From: Corbicula japonica
Taxonomy: Eukaryota; Mollusca; Bivalvia; Venerida; Cyrenidae
NCBI GenBank assembly: GCA_038501625.1
Contig: JAZAYU010000005.1
Span: 8,308,001-8,372,000 of the forward strand
Direction of reading: 5' to 3'
Length of the DNA: 64,000 nt
The position numbers and the translations under genes were made by a program. Below, one piece after another: positions 1 through 9,724 of the stretch. The notes under the pieces were generated by a model. The model had not been told where the DNA came from. It saw nothing but the letters and a program-made list of their open reading frames with translations, and ran no database searches. Numbering within the stretch: position 1 is the first letter of the stretch; each line of letters opens with the position of its first letter.

Positions 1-592
1 AAGAAAGGCGAGTACATTTCATTAATTTAGCAAATTGAAATGATAAAAGTTTACCAAAAACTTGAAATATATTTTTATAGTTGTAAAGCCTATCTACGAA
101 ATTTGGGACGGGTCATATTTTTCATTGATTAGTGGGAGAGACTGTCATTTTCTTTTGTAATTTAGCCATTGTCTATGTTGATAGAATTCTGTCAGATTTT
201 CTGATTGAGAATAATGCGGAGCAATTATAACAAGGGCCCAAGCGATTGATTAGGGAAAACTTTGTTCTCTAAGAAATTACAAGTTGGATCGAAGCAATTT
301 ATTAAGAAAACGTTTCTCTCATTATGGATATTACTTTGGGTCACTGCCATAAATGTAGCATGTAATTCATGTTCAATGTTGTTTCAAAGCAAATAAGAAA
401 TCAATTTGAACAGTGAAACATTAGTTTGCACATAGTATGTTAATCATGTGCAAAATATTTGTATTTTTCATTCAAAGTAAGTATGTGGGATATAAACTTT
501 GGTGTCATTACTCCTGGTATATTTTTTGTAGCGTCTTTAATTTTCATAGACCACTCCCTAAAATTAAACCCTTGTCAATTTTAAGCATGTGA
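1..592. other. No recognisable feature
   Basis: AT-rich sequence with frequent stops in all frames. I see no conserved motif, repeat family or gene signal here. Confidence 0.5.
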
Positions 593-800
593 TACTGTTG
601 TATCATTAAATTTCGCGGGGATAAAATTTTGCGCAAATGACATAAGGGACATTTTCGTGAGGGCTTAAATTCGCGAAATTGCATTATACTAATAAGACTA
701 GATATTTAATGGTTTGATTTCGCTAGGGTTTAATTTCGCGCTCTTACCCTAGCGTGAAAAATGCAAAAATTTAACCACCGCGAAATATGATATTACAGTA
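593..800. mobile_element. H-family TA-bounded MITE, copy 1
   Basis: The ends are TACTGTTGTATCATTAAATT and a diverged inverted copy finishing in TATTACAGTA. The inside is rich in the trimer-like motifs TTTCGCG and GCGAAATT. Other copies lie near 5756, 27897, 45418, 47018 and 62640. The TA at each terminus and the TACTGT..ACAGTA ends fit a Tc1/mariner-type non-autonomous element. No coding capacity. Confidence 0.7.
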
Positions 801-854
801 GCTTTTCTTATGAGAACAAAACAAAAAGTAATTCAATGTACTGTTGTGAAAATA

Positions 855-1050
855 CGGGGCAGATCCAGAGGGTTGTGTGGGCTTGCTTGAACACCCCCCC
901 TCCCCCCCCCCAACCCCCAACCCCCCTTTGGGCTGCAATAGTTGATTTTCATTGAGCCGTTTTGGTCAGAAAGTTAGAAATTATCATGTGGTTACCTTGA
1001 GACTGCCACCAATCAACCCCCTTTCTGGAAACTTTGCATTCCACCCTGAA
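855..1050 (+). repeat. T-family dispersed repeat, copy 1
   Basis: It contains GGGGCAGATCCAGAGG, GCTTGCTTGAAC, a long C run, TTTGGGCTGCAATAG and ATTATCATGTGGTTACC. The same ordered motifs recur at 1660-1800 and 28620-28795. Function and class unknown; no TIR was found. Confidence 0.6.
892..928 (+). repeat. Poly-C / C-rich low-complexity tract
   Basis: Runs of 8-10 C separated by T, AA or A, lying inside T-family copy 1. Long G/C homopolymers of this kind are also prone to assembly error. Confidence 0.85.
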
Positions 1051-1600
1051 AATGTCATTTTTGCCTTTTGCTTGAAAATTTGTCCCAGTAAAATTAAACA
1101 ATTATGTTGAATTCATGACCTGCCATTTAAAAAAAGTACAGGGAAAAAAATGGTACAAAAATTTTAGATAATTTCACCCTATCTTAATAAAATCTGAACA
1201 TTTATGTACAATCAGTGCATCATGAAAACAATTAAAGCCCAAATTTCATTATTTTCAAGTGTTTTTGTTTTAATCATCACAAGGGTATCATTTTTTTCGG
1301 CATCAGCACAAACTGGGTTGATTTATGAGAGGTTTTTATTGCTGGAAACTGATAAAAGTAAAGAAATCTGGAAATGTGAAACTGTTAATTACCCACACAG
1401 TGGCAGGTTGGTAGAAGGGACCAGTAGGGGGCCTGCTAAATGAATTAAGGAAATTAAAAAAGGAAATTAATTTTGACATTTCTCTTTAAAACTCATTAAT
1501 TTAGTCACTTTCCCTCACTTTTGATGGTTTATGATCTGACATGTTTATTTTCTCCATACCCATGTGACTTTTAAGAATTATTTACTCCAATATTTTTAAA
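1051..1600. other. No recognisable feature
   Basis: AT-rich. A 79-codon open frame at 1204-1443 on the plus strand has no recognisable domain or neighbour and is treated as chance. Confidence 0.45.
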
Positions 1601-1603
1601 ATA

Positions 1604-1800
1604 CAGGGGCAGATCCATATGGGACACTAAGTTTGTCAATGTCCTTCAAATTCAGGGGCTAATCCAGGTGGGGTTCATTGGGGTTGCTTGAACCCCCTTT
1701 ATGGGCAGCGATATTTAATTTTCATTGCAGGTTTAGGCCTTGAAAATTATCGTGTAACAACTGAACTGTCCCAAATGACCCCCTCTGAAAAATCTTGCAT
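1604..1800 (+). repeat. T-family dispersed repeat, copy 2 with a partial extra start
   Basis: ACAGGGGCAGATCC at 1604 begins a short partial unit. A fuller copy follows from about 1653, with GGGGTTGCTTGAACCCCC, GGGCAGCGATATTTAATTTT and a tail resembling copy 1. Confidence 0.55.
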
Positions 1801-1832
1801 TGATTAAAAAATATCCATACATTCCATACATT

Positions 1833-2007
1833 GTGCAATTTGATCAGGATCTACACTGTTGGCTATTTGATTAATAAGGTTATATCTAGAGTTATTTTTG
1901 TACAAGATGGAACCAGTACAGATCCAGATCTTTGGGCACAGATGTACTGGCTGATCTGGATCTACACTGGTAACACTTTCGAAAAACCCATATATATGCA
2001 GGAAAGT
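1833..2007. mobile_element. DH element, diverged partial copy
   Basis: Carries the DH-family cores TGATCAGGATCTACACTG and CTGATCTGGATCTACACTGG with the spacer GATTAATAAGGTTATATCT. The TTAA termini are not preserved. Confidence 0.75.
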
Positions 2008-2641
2008 TTGCAAAATTTTAAGTTCTGGACATTATTGCTTCACTATTCCCTGCAATTGGATAGTCCTTTAAAATTTCCAGCAGCCAATTCACAGTAAAAT
2101 GATTTTTTACATACATATTAAGTGAAATAAATTTCGAGAATTGTGTTTTTAACACTATGACATTATTAGGTGTTAGCTAAAAATAACAGTTTTGGAATTT
2201 TTTAAATAATTTTACATCAATAAATTTGGAGAGAGTGGGAGTTTTAACCTGTGTTCCTTCTTTCCAGATAAAGAGGCAGTAGCTTTGTGGTGGCTTGGAG
2301 GTAATTATGAAGATATTTAACCTATTCATCAGCAAGATAAAGGGTTTCGCATGCAGACAGCAGCCAAGATCAGGTTCCATCATTAATTTGATTAAAAGTC
2401 ATTGAGGGTTAAGAGTGCAGTATGGTTTGTTTACTGAATTATTTCATCAGGACCAAATGGTTTATGTTAAGGCATGGGAAAAAAGAGAATTAATCTTGGA
2501 TTTTTGTTAATAGGAAGTTTTGCTGTGAACATTAATTTTTGCATGTAACAACAAGAGAAAAGGTTTATAGCAGTGCAATCCATCTTGATGAACTATTCAT
2601 CAGCATTCACAAATCTCTCCTGGTCCTAAACCTTATAGATT

Positions 2642-2895
2642 TTAACCCTTTTCTCGATTTATAAGCATTTATAGCAGGGGCATGCCATGGGGAAACAATG
2701 GAGATCCAGATCAGCCGGCACATCCCTATCGTCTGATCAGGATCTGCACTATTGGCTTTTTGATTTATAAGGTTATATCTGACCAAAAAGCAAACAGTGC
2801 AGATCCTGATAAGACGGCACAGATGTGCCAGCTGATCTGGATCTACACCGGTTGCATATGTGATAAAATGGGTATATAAAAAGTACAGGGTCAAA
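2642..2895. mobile_element. DH element, nearly full length
   Basis: Starts TTAACCCTTTTCTC and keeps both hairpin units. The first runs from GATCCAGATCAGCCGGCAC to GATCAGGATCTGCACT, the second from CAGTGCAGATCCTGATAAG to CTGATCTGGATCTACACC. The 3' terminus is decayed (AGGGTCAA). Confidence 0.85.
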
Positions 2896-3212
2896 AACTT
2901 TGAATACCATTTATAATAATTTGAAATTGATGTGAGAACTGAATATTGTAGGCAAGTGTTGGTATAGACTCCATCATGGTCAGTTTTTAAATGCAGACTA
3001 GAGGTCAGGTCTATATTACAGGGTAGGATACAAGATTTCCAGAAAGGGGCTTCATGCGTTCAAAACAGAATAGTTACCAAAGAACTGAAAAGGGAAACAT
3101 GTAAATTGAGGCAACATTTAAAGTACATTTTGTACCACCAGTCTTCTGAAATGGGTCCAAGACTGGTGAAGGTAGAAGATAAATCAAATACAGAGATAGA
3201 CTCTTCAAAGAC

Positions 3213-3359
3213 CTGGGCTGAAGGTTATAAAACTGAGATTGGAAACCAGTCTCAAATCTCAAGCATCTGATTGGCTGAAATGGCGACTGGTCGCCATTTC
3301 AGCCAATCAGATGCTTGAGATTTGAGACTGGTTTCCATGCTCAGTTTTATAACCTTGGG
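3213..3359. mobile_element. FB foldback element, copy 1
   Basis: Arms of roughly 70 bp are near-perfect inverted copies, meeting at GGCGAC-TG-GTCGCC with a 2-nt loop. Key blocks are CTGAAGGTTATAAA, GAAACCAGTCTCAAATCTC, AAGCATCTGATTGGCTG and their complements. Such a sequence extrudes or transcribes into a ~145-nt hairpin. No ORF. It is probably a non-autonomous DNA element; its class is unclear. Confidence 0.9.
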
Positions 3360-4344
3360 TTTAGAACCAAGACCCTATAGAGGCCAGATATGGGCACCTG
3401 ACCAGTACCCATATTTCTGACATCAAAGAAAAGACAAAAGTAAATGTTGAATTAAAAATAAATTGGCATTGAAATGGTTTGAGAAATAAAAAAAAACAAC
3501 TAGAGAACACCCAAAGACACCTTAAAACATTAAGTTTCAGAGAGATTAACCAGTAAAACAGTGAATGATCCATAATAAATTGTAAAGCACTGAAACATTC
3601 AAAGGCCAACAAAACATTAAACATGCATAATGCATTTGAACAGTTAAAGACCCATAATCAAATACCCATATAGCATGTAATGGGTTAAAGTCTGATATGC
3701 ATAGATATATTTTCAGAGTTTTATGCATGCAAATTTGCAGTATTAATCATAATTATTCAAAAAGTCTTTTTTCTTCAGCAAATGCATGATATGGGGTGCA
3801 CTGAAATGATTGGCTGTTTACAGATGCTCGACATCAGGTATTGATATTCTTTGATGATTACTCCAAAGTTTGCCCTTTTTTTGATTCACATCAACCTGTA
3901 GCCTTTACATGTCTTTCATTAAATTCAAGAAGTGGTCACCTTTAATTAATTATCATAAATTCGCACTTTTCTAAGATTTCGCTGATAAAAATTTGATTAC
4001 TCTTTTGACATTAGATTAGTCATCAGTTTAATGACTTTGATTTTTTTGGATATTAAAGCAAGAATGAGGTATCTGATGTGCAGTTTGATTGGAGATGCTG
4101 ATCCCTTTGCCACGAAGAGGTCAAATTGACAATTACCATTCCTTTTGAACCTTATTCGGTTAAATATTTTCACATGGTTGTATGATTTTCCAGATTTTGA
4201 CTAATGGCTACTGTAGGTTTGAAATGTTTACTTTAATCGCTCAATTAAGTGTGGAACACATTAATGCTTAATTAGACTTTGGTGCTATCTTGTTTATCAG
4301 AGAACTATAATTTATATTACAGTGGCTTATCACGCTTCATTTTC
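3360..4344. other. No recognisable feature
   Basis: AT-rich sequence without a repeat family I can name. Open frames at 3361-3728 (minus) overlap each other and show no domain. Confidence 0.45.
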
Positions 4345-4575
4345 TTAACCTTTGCCTTATGGGCATGGCTTATGTTCCAAGTGTGATGAGTGCAGATCCA
4401 GATCTGCCAGCACATCCATGCCATCTGATCAGGATCTACTCTGTTTACTTTTTATTTTCATTAGGTTATTTTCAACCAATATGCGACCAATGTAGATCTG
4501 AATCAGATGGCACAGTTGTGCTGGCTGATCTGGATCTACAATGTTTGACCATGCTATAAAGGAGGAAAAGCTTAA
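4345..4575. mobile_element. DH element, full length but diverged
   Basis: Runs from CTTAACCTTTGCC to GGAGGAAAAGCTTAAC and retains TTAA at both ends. The second half is part of the 200-bp duplication repeated at 5086-5284. Confidence 0.85.
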
Positions 4576-4665
4576 CTAAAGATGTCAAATTTACTTAAAA
4601 TAGTATTTTGTTTTAGTAATTTAACTGCCTAGCCATGTCTCACATCTGTTCTTATCTGATTAAAA
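4463..4665 (+). repeat. Segmental duplication, first copy
   Basis: TTATTTTCAACCAATATGCG through CTTATCTGATTAA recurs almost unchanged at 5086-5284. It contains the right half of a DH element plus about 90 bp of flanking DNA. Confidence 0.9.
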
Positions 4666-4840
4666 TATAGGCTTGGTCATTTGTTATTTAGTTTTTAATG
4701 CAGTCTATGACAATGAAGAGAACTAGAAAAATCAAAGAACTTAAATATTTAAAATCTGATAATGCTGAAATTATGTCAGTAAATTGAAACTACATGTACA
4801 GTAATAAATAAAAGAAACCTAAAACTAGACTTTGTTTATT

Positions 4841-4955
4841 TATACCCTTTACTTTATATATACATGTGTGACTAGTGCCATCTGATCTGGGTATTTACCC
4901 TTTACTTTATATATACATGTGTGACCAGTGCCATCTGATCTGGATCTACACTTGT
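4841..4955 (+). repeat. DH terminal fragment, tandemly duplicated
   Basis: TACCCTTTACTTTATATATA-CATGTGTGA-CCAGTGCCATCTGATCTGG occurs twice in a row, ~58 bp apart. The second copy continues into GATCTACACTTGTTAC. Looks like a local tandem duplication of a truncated DH end. Confidence 0.8.
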
Positions 4956-5085
4956 TACATCTTTGTTAGAAATAACTTTAGCTTTTCTTATATGACACTA
5001 AGAAACCTTTTGATTTAAACACTAAAGATCAGCTTAGAATCACCTGTGCATTTGAAATTGTTTCAATTACAAAGAAGTAGTCTTA

Positions 5086-5284
5086 GTTATTTTCAACCAA
5101 TATGCGACCAATGTAGATCTGAATCAGATGGCACAGTTGTGCTGGCTGATCTGGATCTACAATGTTTGACCATGCCATAAAGGAGGAAAAGCTTAACTAG
5201 AGTTGTCAGATTTACTTAGAATAGTATTTTGTTTTAGTAATTTAACTGCCTAGCCATGTCTCACATCTGTTCTTATCTGATTAA
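5086..5284 (+). repeat. Segmental duplication, second copy
   Basis: Near-identical to 4463-4665. It stops exactly at the TTAA that begins the DH element at 5281. Confidence 0.9.
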
Positions 5285-5509
5285 CCCTTTCCTTGATATA
5301 TACCCATTTTTACACATGTGCGACCAGTGTAGATCCAGATCAGCCAGCACATCTGTGCCATCTGATCAGAATCTGCACTGGTCACATTTTGGTCAGAAAT
5401 GACCTCATGAATCAAAAAGCGAACAGTTTAGATCCAGATCAGCCGGCACATACATGAACTGAACTGTTCGCCCTAGCAATAAAGGTGTATCTATACAGGA
5501 AAGGGTTAA
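5281..5509 (+). mobile_element. DH element, full length (229 bp)
   Basis: Bounded by TTAACCCTTTCCTTGATA and GGAAAGGGTTAA. The left hairpin is GACCAGTGTAGATCC..GGATCTGCACTGGTC in type (here AATCTGCACTGGTC). The right unit uses GAACAGTTTAGATCC arms but has lost part of its 3' arm. Between them is the spacer TTTTGGTCAGAAATGACC. Confidence 0.92.
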
Positions 5510-5537
5510 CAAATTAAATTACAAAGAAGTTATAACA

Positions 5538-5732
5538 TATACTTAAAGAAATTAGAAATGCAACTTCTTTTAAATCAAAATATATTTCGTGTTTGAAGAA
5601 GTTGCGTTTTTATTTTTTTTACTTATACATAGAATATAATTAAAGAAATTAGAAACGCAACTTCTTTGAACGCTTAATATATTTCGTGTTTTGTGTTTAA
5701 CGAAGTTGCATTTCTAATTTCTTTAAGTATAT
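5538..5732. mobile_element. Compound foldback element (Q)
   Basis: Outer arms TATACTTAAAGAAATTAGAA and its complement TTCTAATTTCTTTAAGTATA enclose two further copies of the AGAAATTAGAAA(C/T)GCAACTTC motif and its complement. The four alternating arms can form one long or two short hairpins. TA at both ends. Confidence 0.85.
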
Positions 5733-5755
5733 TTATATGCCTTTTTCTTTCCTTA

Positions 5756-5979
5756 TACTGTGGTATCATTATATTTCACGGTGTTTTAAATATAGCCTAT
5801 TTTCGCACCAGGGAAAGTGCATGAAATCATAACCTAGTGAAATTAAATCATTGAATATTTAGTGTTCTTAAGCACATGTTAGAATGATACAGGTGCGCGA
5901 AATTGCGCCTATGTAAAAATTTTATTCATGTCTTTTACGCAAAATTTTATCCCTGCGAAATTAAGTGGTACCACATTAG
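5756..5979. mobile_element. H-family MITE, copy 2
   Basis: TACTGTGGTATCATTATATT at the left and GAAATTAAGTGGTACCACAT at the right form the TIRs. Inside are GCGAAATTGCG and a CCTAGTGAAATTAAATCA block shared with copy 1. Confidence 0.75.
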
Positions 5980-6081
5980 TTGTTGTGTTCCTGTGACAAG
6001 GTGGCATTGAGGGGGTTATCAACAACATTCAGTGATAACTTAATAAAATTTAGAGAAATTAAATAATATACCGATAAAACA

Positions 6082-6280
6082 TATACTGTAAAACTCCTTT
6101 TTAGCACCTCAAGGGGCATTACATATTCTGAAAGGTTGGAGACATTTATTACATATATTTATTATTTTTATTTTAATATTCTGAAAAATACAGGATTATA
6201 AATATGGATTAATTGATTTTCTTTTCCCTAAAAAATAACATGGGGAGCATTTATTAGGGGTGGGGCATTTTTACGGTATA
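6082..6280. mobile_element. J-family MITE, copy 1
   Basis: Ends are ATACTGTAAAAC and TTTTTACGGTAT. A related copy, sharing the block TTCCCTAAAAAATAA and GCATTTATTAGGGG-like sequence, sits at 28372-28580. Confidence 0.6.
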
Positions 6281-6763
6281 CTCATAAAAATATAAAAAAT
6301 ACTTTTAGGTATGTCATGAAATCAGAAATAGCACCATTGAGAAATAAGCTTCATGGAACCGAAATTAAATATTAATAAAATATGAAAATTACTGATAAAA
6401 AAATCTCAGCCATTTAGAAGTTAATCTCTTTGAAAATAAAAATGACAAAGAAAAGATAAGCTTAGCAAGCTATCCATTTCCTGTCCGGAGAAGTGGCCAC
6501 TGACTGATCCCCATTCATTGACCATTGATAAACCGTCTTTGATGAGAAACTAAAATAACAACAGTGATGTTAATCACACTGCACATTAATGAGGTTTTCC
6601 CAGCATTTGTGAAAATATTAATTATGGCAAATGACCGAAGCTCTTTAGATTAGTCCAGGACAAGGGTTATAGCCAGGTCATCGTTGCTTGCTACTGGCCG
6701 ATAAGAAGCTGATATCCGGATAAGAGGCACAGAGGTGTAGGTGGTCACAATAATCCATTTGTC
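6281..6763. other. No recognisable feature
   Basis: AT-rich DNA with no repeat family or open frame of note. Confidence 0.45.
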
Positions 6764-6876
6764 CTGGGCTGAAGGTTATAAAGCTGTGATTGGAATGACC
6801 AGTCGCCATTTCAGCCAATCAGATGCTTGAGATTTGAGACTGGTTTCCATGCTCAGTTTTATAACCTTGGGCACTG
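6764..6876. mobile_element. FB foldback element, copy 2, internally deleted
   Basis: CTGGGCTGAAGGTTATAAAG starts the left arm, which is cut short after GATTGGAA. The right arm is complete (CGCCATTTCAGCCAATCAG to AACCTTGGGCACTG). The loss of ~40 bp removes the hairpin symmetry. Confidence 0.9.
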
Positions 6877-6923
6877 ATATTTTTATAATATATGACTAAT
6901 CATTAGTCCCATACCTCCATATC

Positions 6924-7143
6924 TACCCTTTGTTTACACGTGACCAGTGTTGATCCAGATCAGCTGGCACATCCATGCTATCTGATCTGGATCTACACTG
7001 TTCACTTCCAGGTCAGAAATTACTTTTTGAATCAAAAGTGAACAGTGCAGATCCTGATCAGATGGCAAGGATGTGCTGGTTGATCTGGATCTACTCTGTT
7101 CATCTGCAGGATAACAGCCCATTCCCTATTGAGTAATGGGATA
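6924..7143 (+). mobile_element. DH element, variant terminus
   Basis: Both hairpins are present (GACCAGTGTTGATCC.., GAACAGTGCAGATCC..). The right terminus is the GATAACAGCCCAT variant, also seen at 15163 and 31300, rather than CAATAAAGGTGT. Confidence 0.85.
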
Positions 7144-7431
7144 ATGTTGGTTTTTTTTTTAATTTTTAGTTTCATTCTTATTATAGCAAACATGCCTATA
7201 CATGTATTTTACTTCTACTCTTTGTGAATGGTGGCAGTACATGTATTATTTTATATAGGGATGTCTCTAGAAATGTTTTAAAATGCTGAAAAATTTATCG
7301 TTTATTAATAGGATCCATGTTACAATTTTTCTAGACAAAAGACCAACCTTGGAGCACATACATGTACTTAGTTTGTCTTAATTTATTGGTTTGTTAAAAA
7401 TCATGTGCTAAAAGAAGTCCAGTTACACCAA

Positions 7432-7521
7432 TGATTAAAGATGGCACGGATGTGCCGGCTGATCTGGATCTACACTGGTCGCACATTCGTAAAAAGGCAT
7501 ATATATGGAGGAAAGGGTTAA
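7432..7521 (-). mobile_element. DH element, half copy
   Basis: Only the outer half remains: GATGGCACGGATGTGCCGG, CTGATCTGGATCTACACTGG, TCGCACATTCGTAAA and GGAGGAAAGGGTTAA. It lies ~20 bp upstream of the CCGAT-rich TIR element. Confidence 0.9.
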
Positions 7522-7542
7522 TTGAAATTCTCAAATGATAAA

Positions 7543-8101
7543 ACCCCAGTTACACAGAGCCATCGGTGGTCGATCGGTAGTTTTTTTAGCCAAATTAATG
7601 AGTGAACCGATGACAACGGTTTGACCACCGATATCAACTATTGGTCACCTGCTTGCCACCTATCATTTGCTGCTGGAGAAAGATGAGTTTCGTCGGTGAA
7701 AAATAACCGATCGGGATTTTTAGACATGTTTAAAATTCTCGATCGGTGAAAATATTTTACAAATAACCGATTGACAACTTGTCTACAACCGATCATCACC
7801 GATCGACATCCTGTATAAAACCGACATCACCGATCGACAACCTGTCTACAACCGATATATCCGATGGGCCACCGATAAGCAACCGATCAACTAATACTTA
7901 CCACCGATAGAAAAAAAAGATGAGAATTAATGTTTACCAGCAACCCATGAAATATTTGTTTAACCGATGAACACTCGTGAATCACCGATGGCTGGTTACA
8001 CAGGAAAACAGAAATAAAATAACGCATGACAACCGATCAAATCAGCGAGCAACTTAAAATAAAATAACCGATTGGGCACCGACCGTCTGTGTAACTGGGG
8101 C
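7543..8101. mobile_element. CCGAT-rich TIR element
   Basis: TIRs CCCCAGTTACACAGA and TCTGTGTAACTGGGG bound a 559-bp element. The inside is packed with ACCGAT/ATCGGT words, including ACCGATCGACA and AACCTGTCTACAACCGAT repeats. Flanks GATAAAA and CCTAAAAG suggest a TAAAA target duplication. No ORF. Class unknown. Confidence 0.8.
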
Positions 8102-8580
8102 CTAAAAGCTAATGTATCTTGCCCATTCTCTCCTTGTACCCCCTGTGCAGATTGCAACACAAAAAAACCTGTTGATAATTAAGCAGTTAATTAATGGTAA
8201 AAACTTCCTGTTTCACCAAGACAGACACCTGAAAGGCTTGAGAACTTTTAACATTTGTTTATTCATTTCTTTATTTCTGCTAATTGGCTAATTACAACAA
8301 ATCTGAATTTCCAAGTAATGGTTTTTCCATGGTATTTGTATTAAGTTTTTGCCTGTTTACATCTGTGCCTCTATAAAATGGGGGTGGCATAATTAAAGTA
8401 CTTTTAGCTGTGAATTTCTAGAGAAAGTCTTTTAAACTGTCAAGAGGAACCATTAGCAGATAAAGTGCATTGTTCAATGTCAAGTTATTGGTATCTTAGT
8501 AAGTTATTAAATATGATACTTGCAATGAAAATTTTAACCAGATTTTCTGTGGAAACCCTGGTTGCCAGATTGATGTTTGT
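8102..8580. other. No recognisable feature
   Basis: Nothing beyond AT-rich unique-looking sequence. Confidence 0.45.
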
Positions 8581-8873
8581 CATTGGGCCAACTTGATTTG
8601 CCAAGACGGCTTACGAACAGGCGTTAACCGGTCACCAATCGGCTTGCACTGGTGTGAAATATGAATCAAGCATTCCGGATGAACTTAAATGGCATCAATA
8701 GCTACGGCTGTGGTTGTTACACGCTCGCTACTCAGACATAACCTGCATATTCAGCGTGCGCCAGTTAGTGATCCCGGCTTAATCTGGGAACAAATAAAGT
8801 GTTTTGCTAGTGCTCGTTTAGGAATGGGCGTACGCCGGTGTAAGCTGTCTTGGCAAATCAAGTCGGCCCATTG
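8581..8873. mobile_element. Short TIR element (N) with GC-rich ends
   Basis: Left end CATTGGGCC-AACTTGATTTGCCAAGAC matches the complement of the right end GTCTTGGCAAATCAAGT-CGGCCCATTG, about 34 bp with few mismatches. The ~293-bp body is more GC-rich than its surroundings. A 79-codon open frame crossing the right end is likely spurious. Confidence 0.8.
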
Positions 8874-8951
8874 GTTGAGCAGGCGTAAACATTTAATAAA
8901 GTTTTTTCTTTTCTCAGTTGCCATTTAAAGTAGAGCTTTGAAACCTAACAT

Positions 8952-9082
8952 AGTTGTCTGACATCACAAAAGCAATTACCAGGACAAGTTTCTTATTCTT
9001 GACTGTATTATGTCATAGTTATACCCCTTTTTAACTTAAATGTAAGAAGAAAACCTGGTTTCTTGTCATTGTGGTGTCTTAT
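8952..9082 (+). repeat. V-family dispersed repeat, copy 1
   Basis: Shares TCTGACATCAC, AGCAATTA, CTTGACTGTATT, TGTCATAGTT and GAAAACCTGGTTTC in the same order and spacing with 62430-62560. Class unknown. Confidence 0.75.
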
Positions 9083-9640
9083 TTTTGAAAAATTACAGGT
9101 ATTCTGTCTGTAGCAGTTTTATGTTTGAGTCACCGATGACTTCATCTCTATTTTTAGATCAATAAGTAGTTGACGTCATTTTAGGGTTGGCATCAATGAA
9201 GGAGTGACATCAATGCAAGACATACAATCAGGACAGGGCTGACATTAGTGCCGATGTGATAGAAATTCATGGCAGACATCAATGCTGGGTTGACATCGAT
9301 GGAAAGGTTTCACCTGATCATTAGAGTTAACTGGTGAGTAAATATTCATGGTAAAACTTACATTAAAATAGTCTTGCAAAGTTGTGCCCATTGTTCATGT
9401 ATAGACTTTTTATACAATATTTAAATATTTTTGAACTCCACAAAGCTATAATAACAAGTGCTGTTTCTTGTTTTATTTTTTAGTTTTTATCAGTCATTAT
9501 TAACTTACTAGTATTATTATAAGCAGTCATTCTGTGTGACTGAATTTGATTTAAAACTAGTACCAGCATCAGGACTTTTGGAAAATACAACCAAAAATAC
9601 AAGTTAAAAAAAAACCACTTTAGTTTATGATTGATCCATT
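9083..9640. other. Mostly featureless, with GACATCAATG-like words
   Basis: Between 9185 and 9305 the word GACATCAATG and close variants recur five or six times at uneven spacing (GGCATCAATG, GACATCAATG, GACATTAGTG, GACATCGATG). Otherwise nothing is seen. Confidence 0.5.
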
Positions 9641-9642
9641 TG

Positions 9643-9724
9643 GAGACTTGTGCCAATTTCAACCAATCAGATGTTTGAGATCTATGACTGGTCTCCGGTC
9701 TCAGCTTTATGATCTTGAGCCCAG
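9643..9724. mobile_element. FB foldback element, single-arm fragment
   Basis: Matches one arm: CAACCAATCAGATGTTTGAG, GACTGGTCTCCGGTCTCAG and GATCTTGAGCCCAG. The partner arm is missing. Confidence 0.75.

Noticed and set aside
3213..3359. FB hairpin as a microRNA gene
   Set aside because: The stem is perfect and ~70 bp long, present in at least 12 copies, and behaves as a mobile foldback rather than a conserved single-locus precursor.
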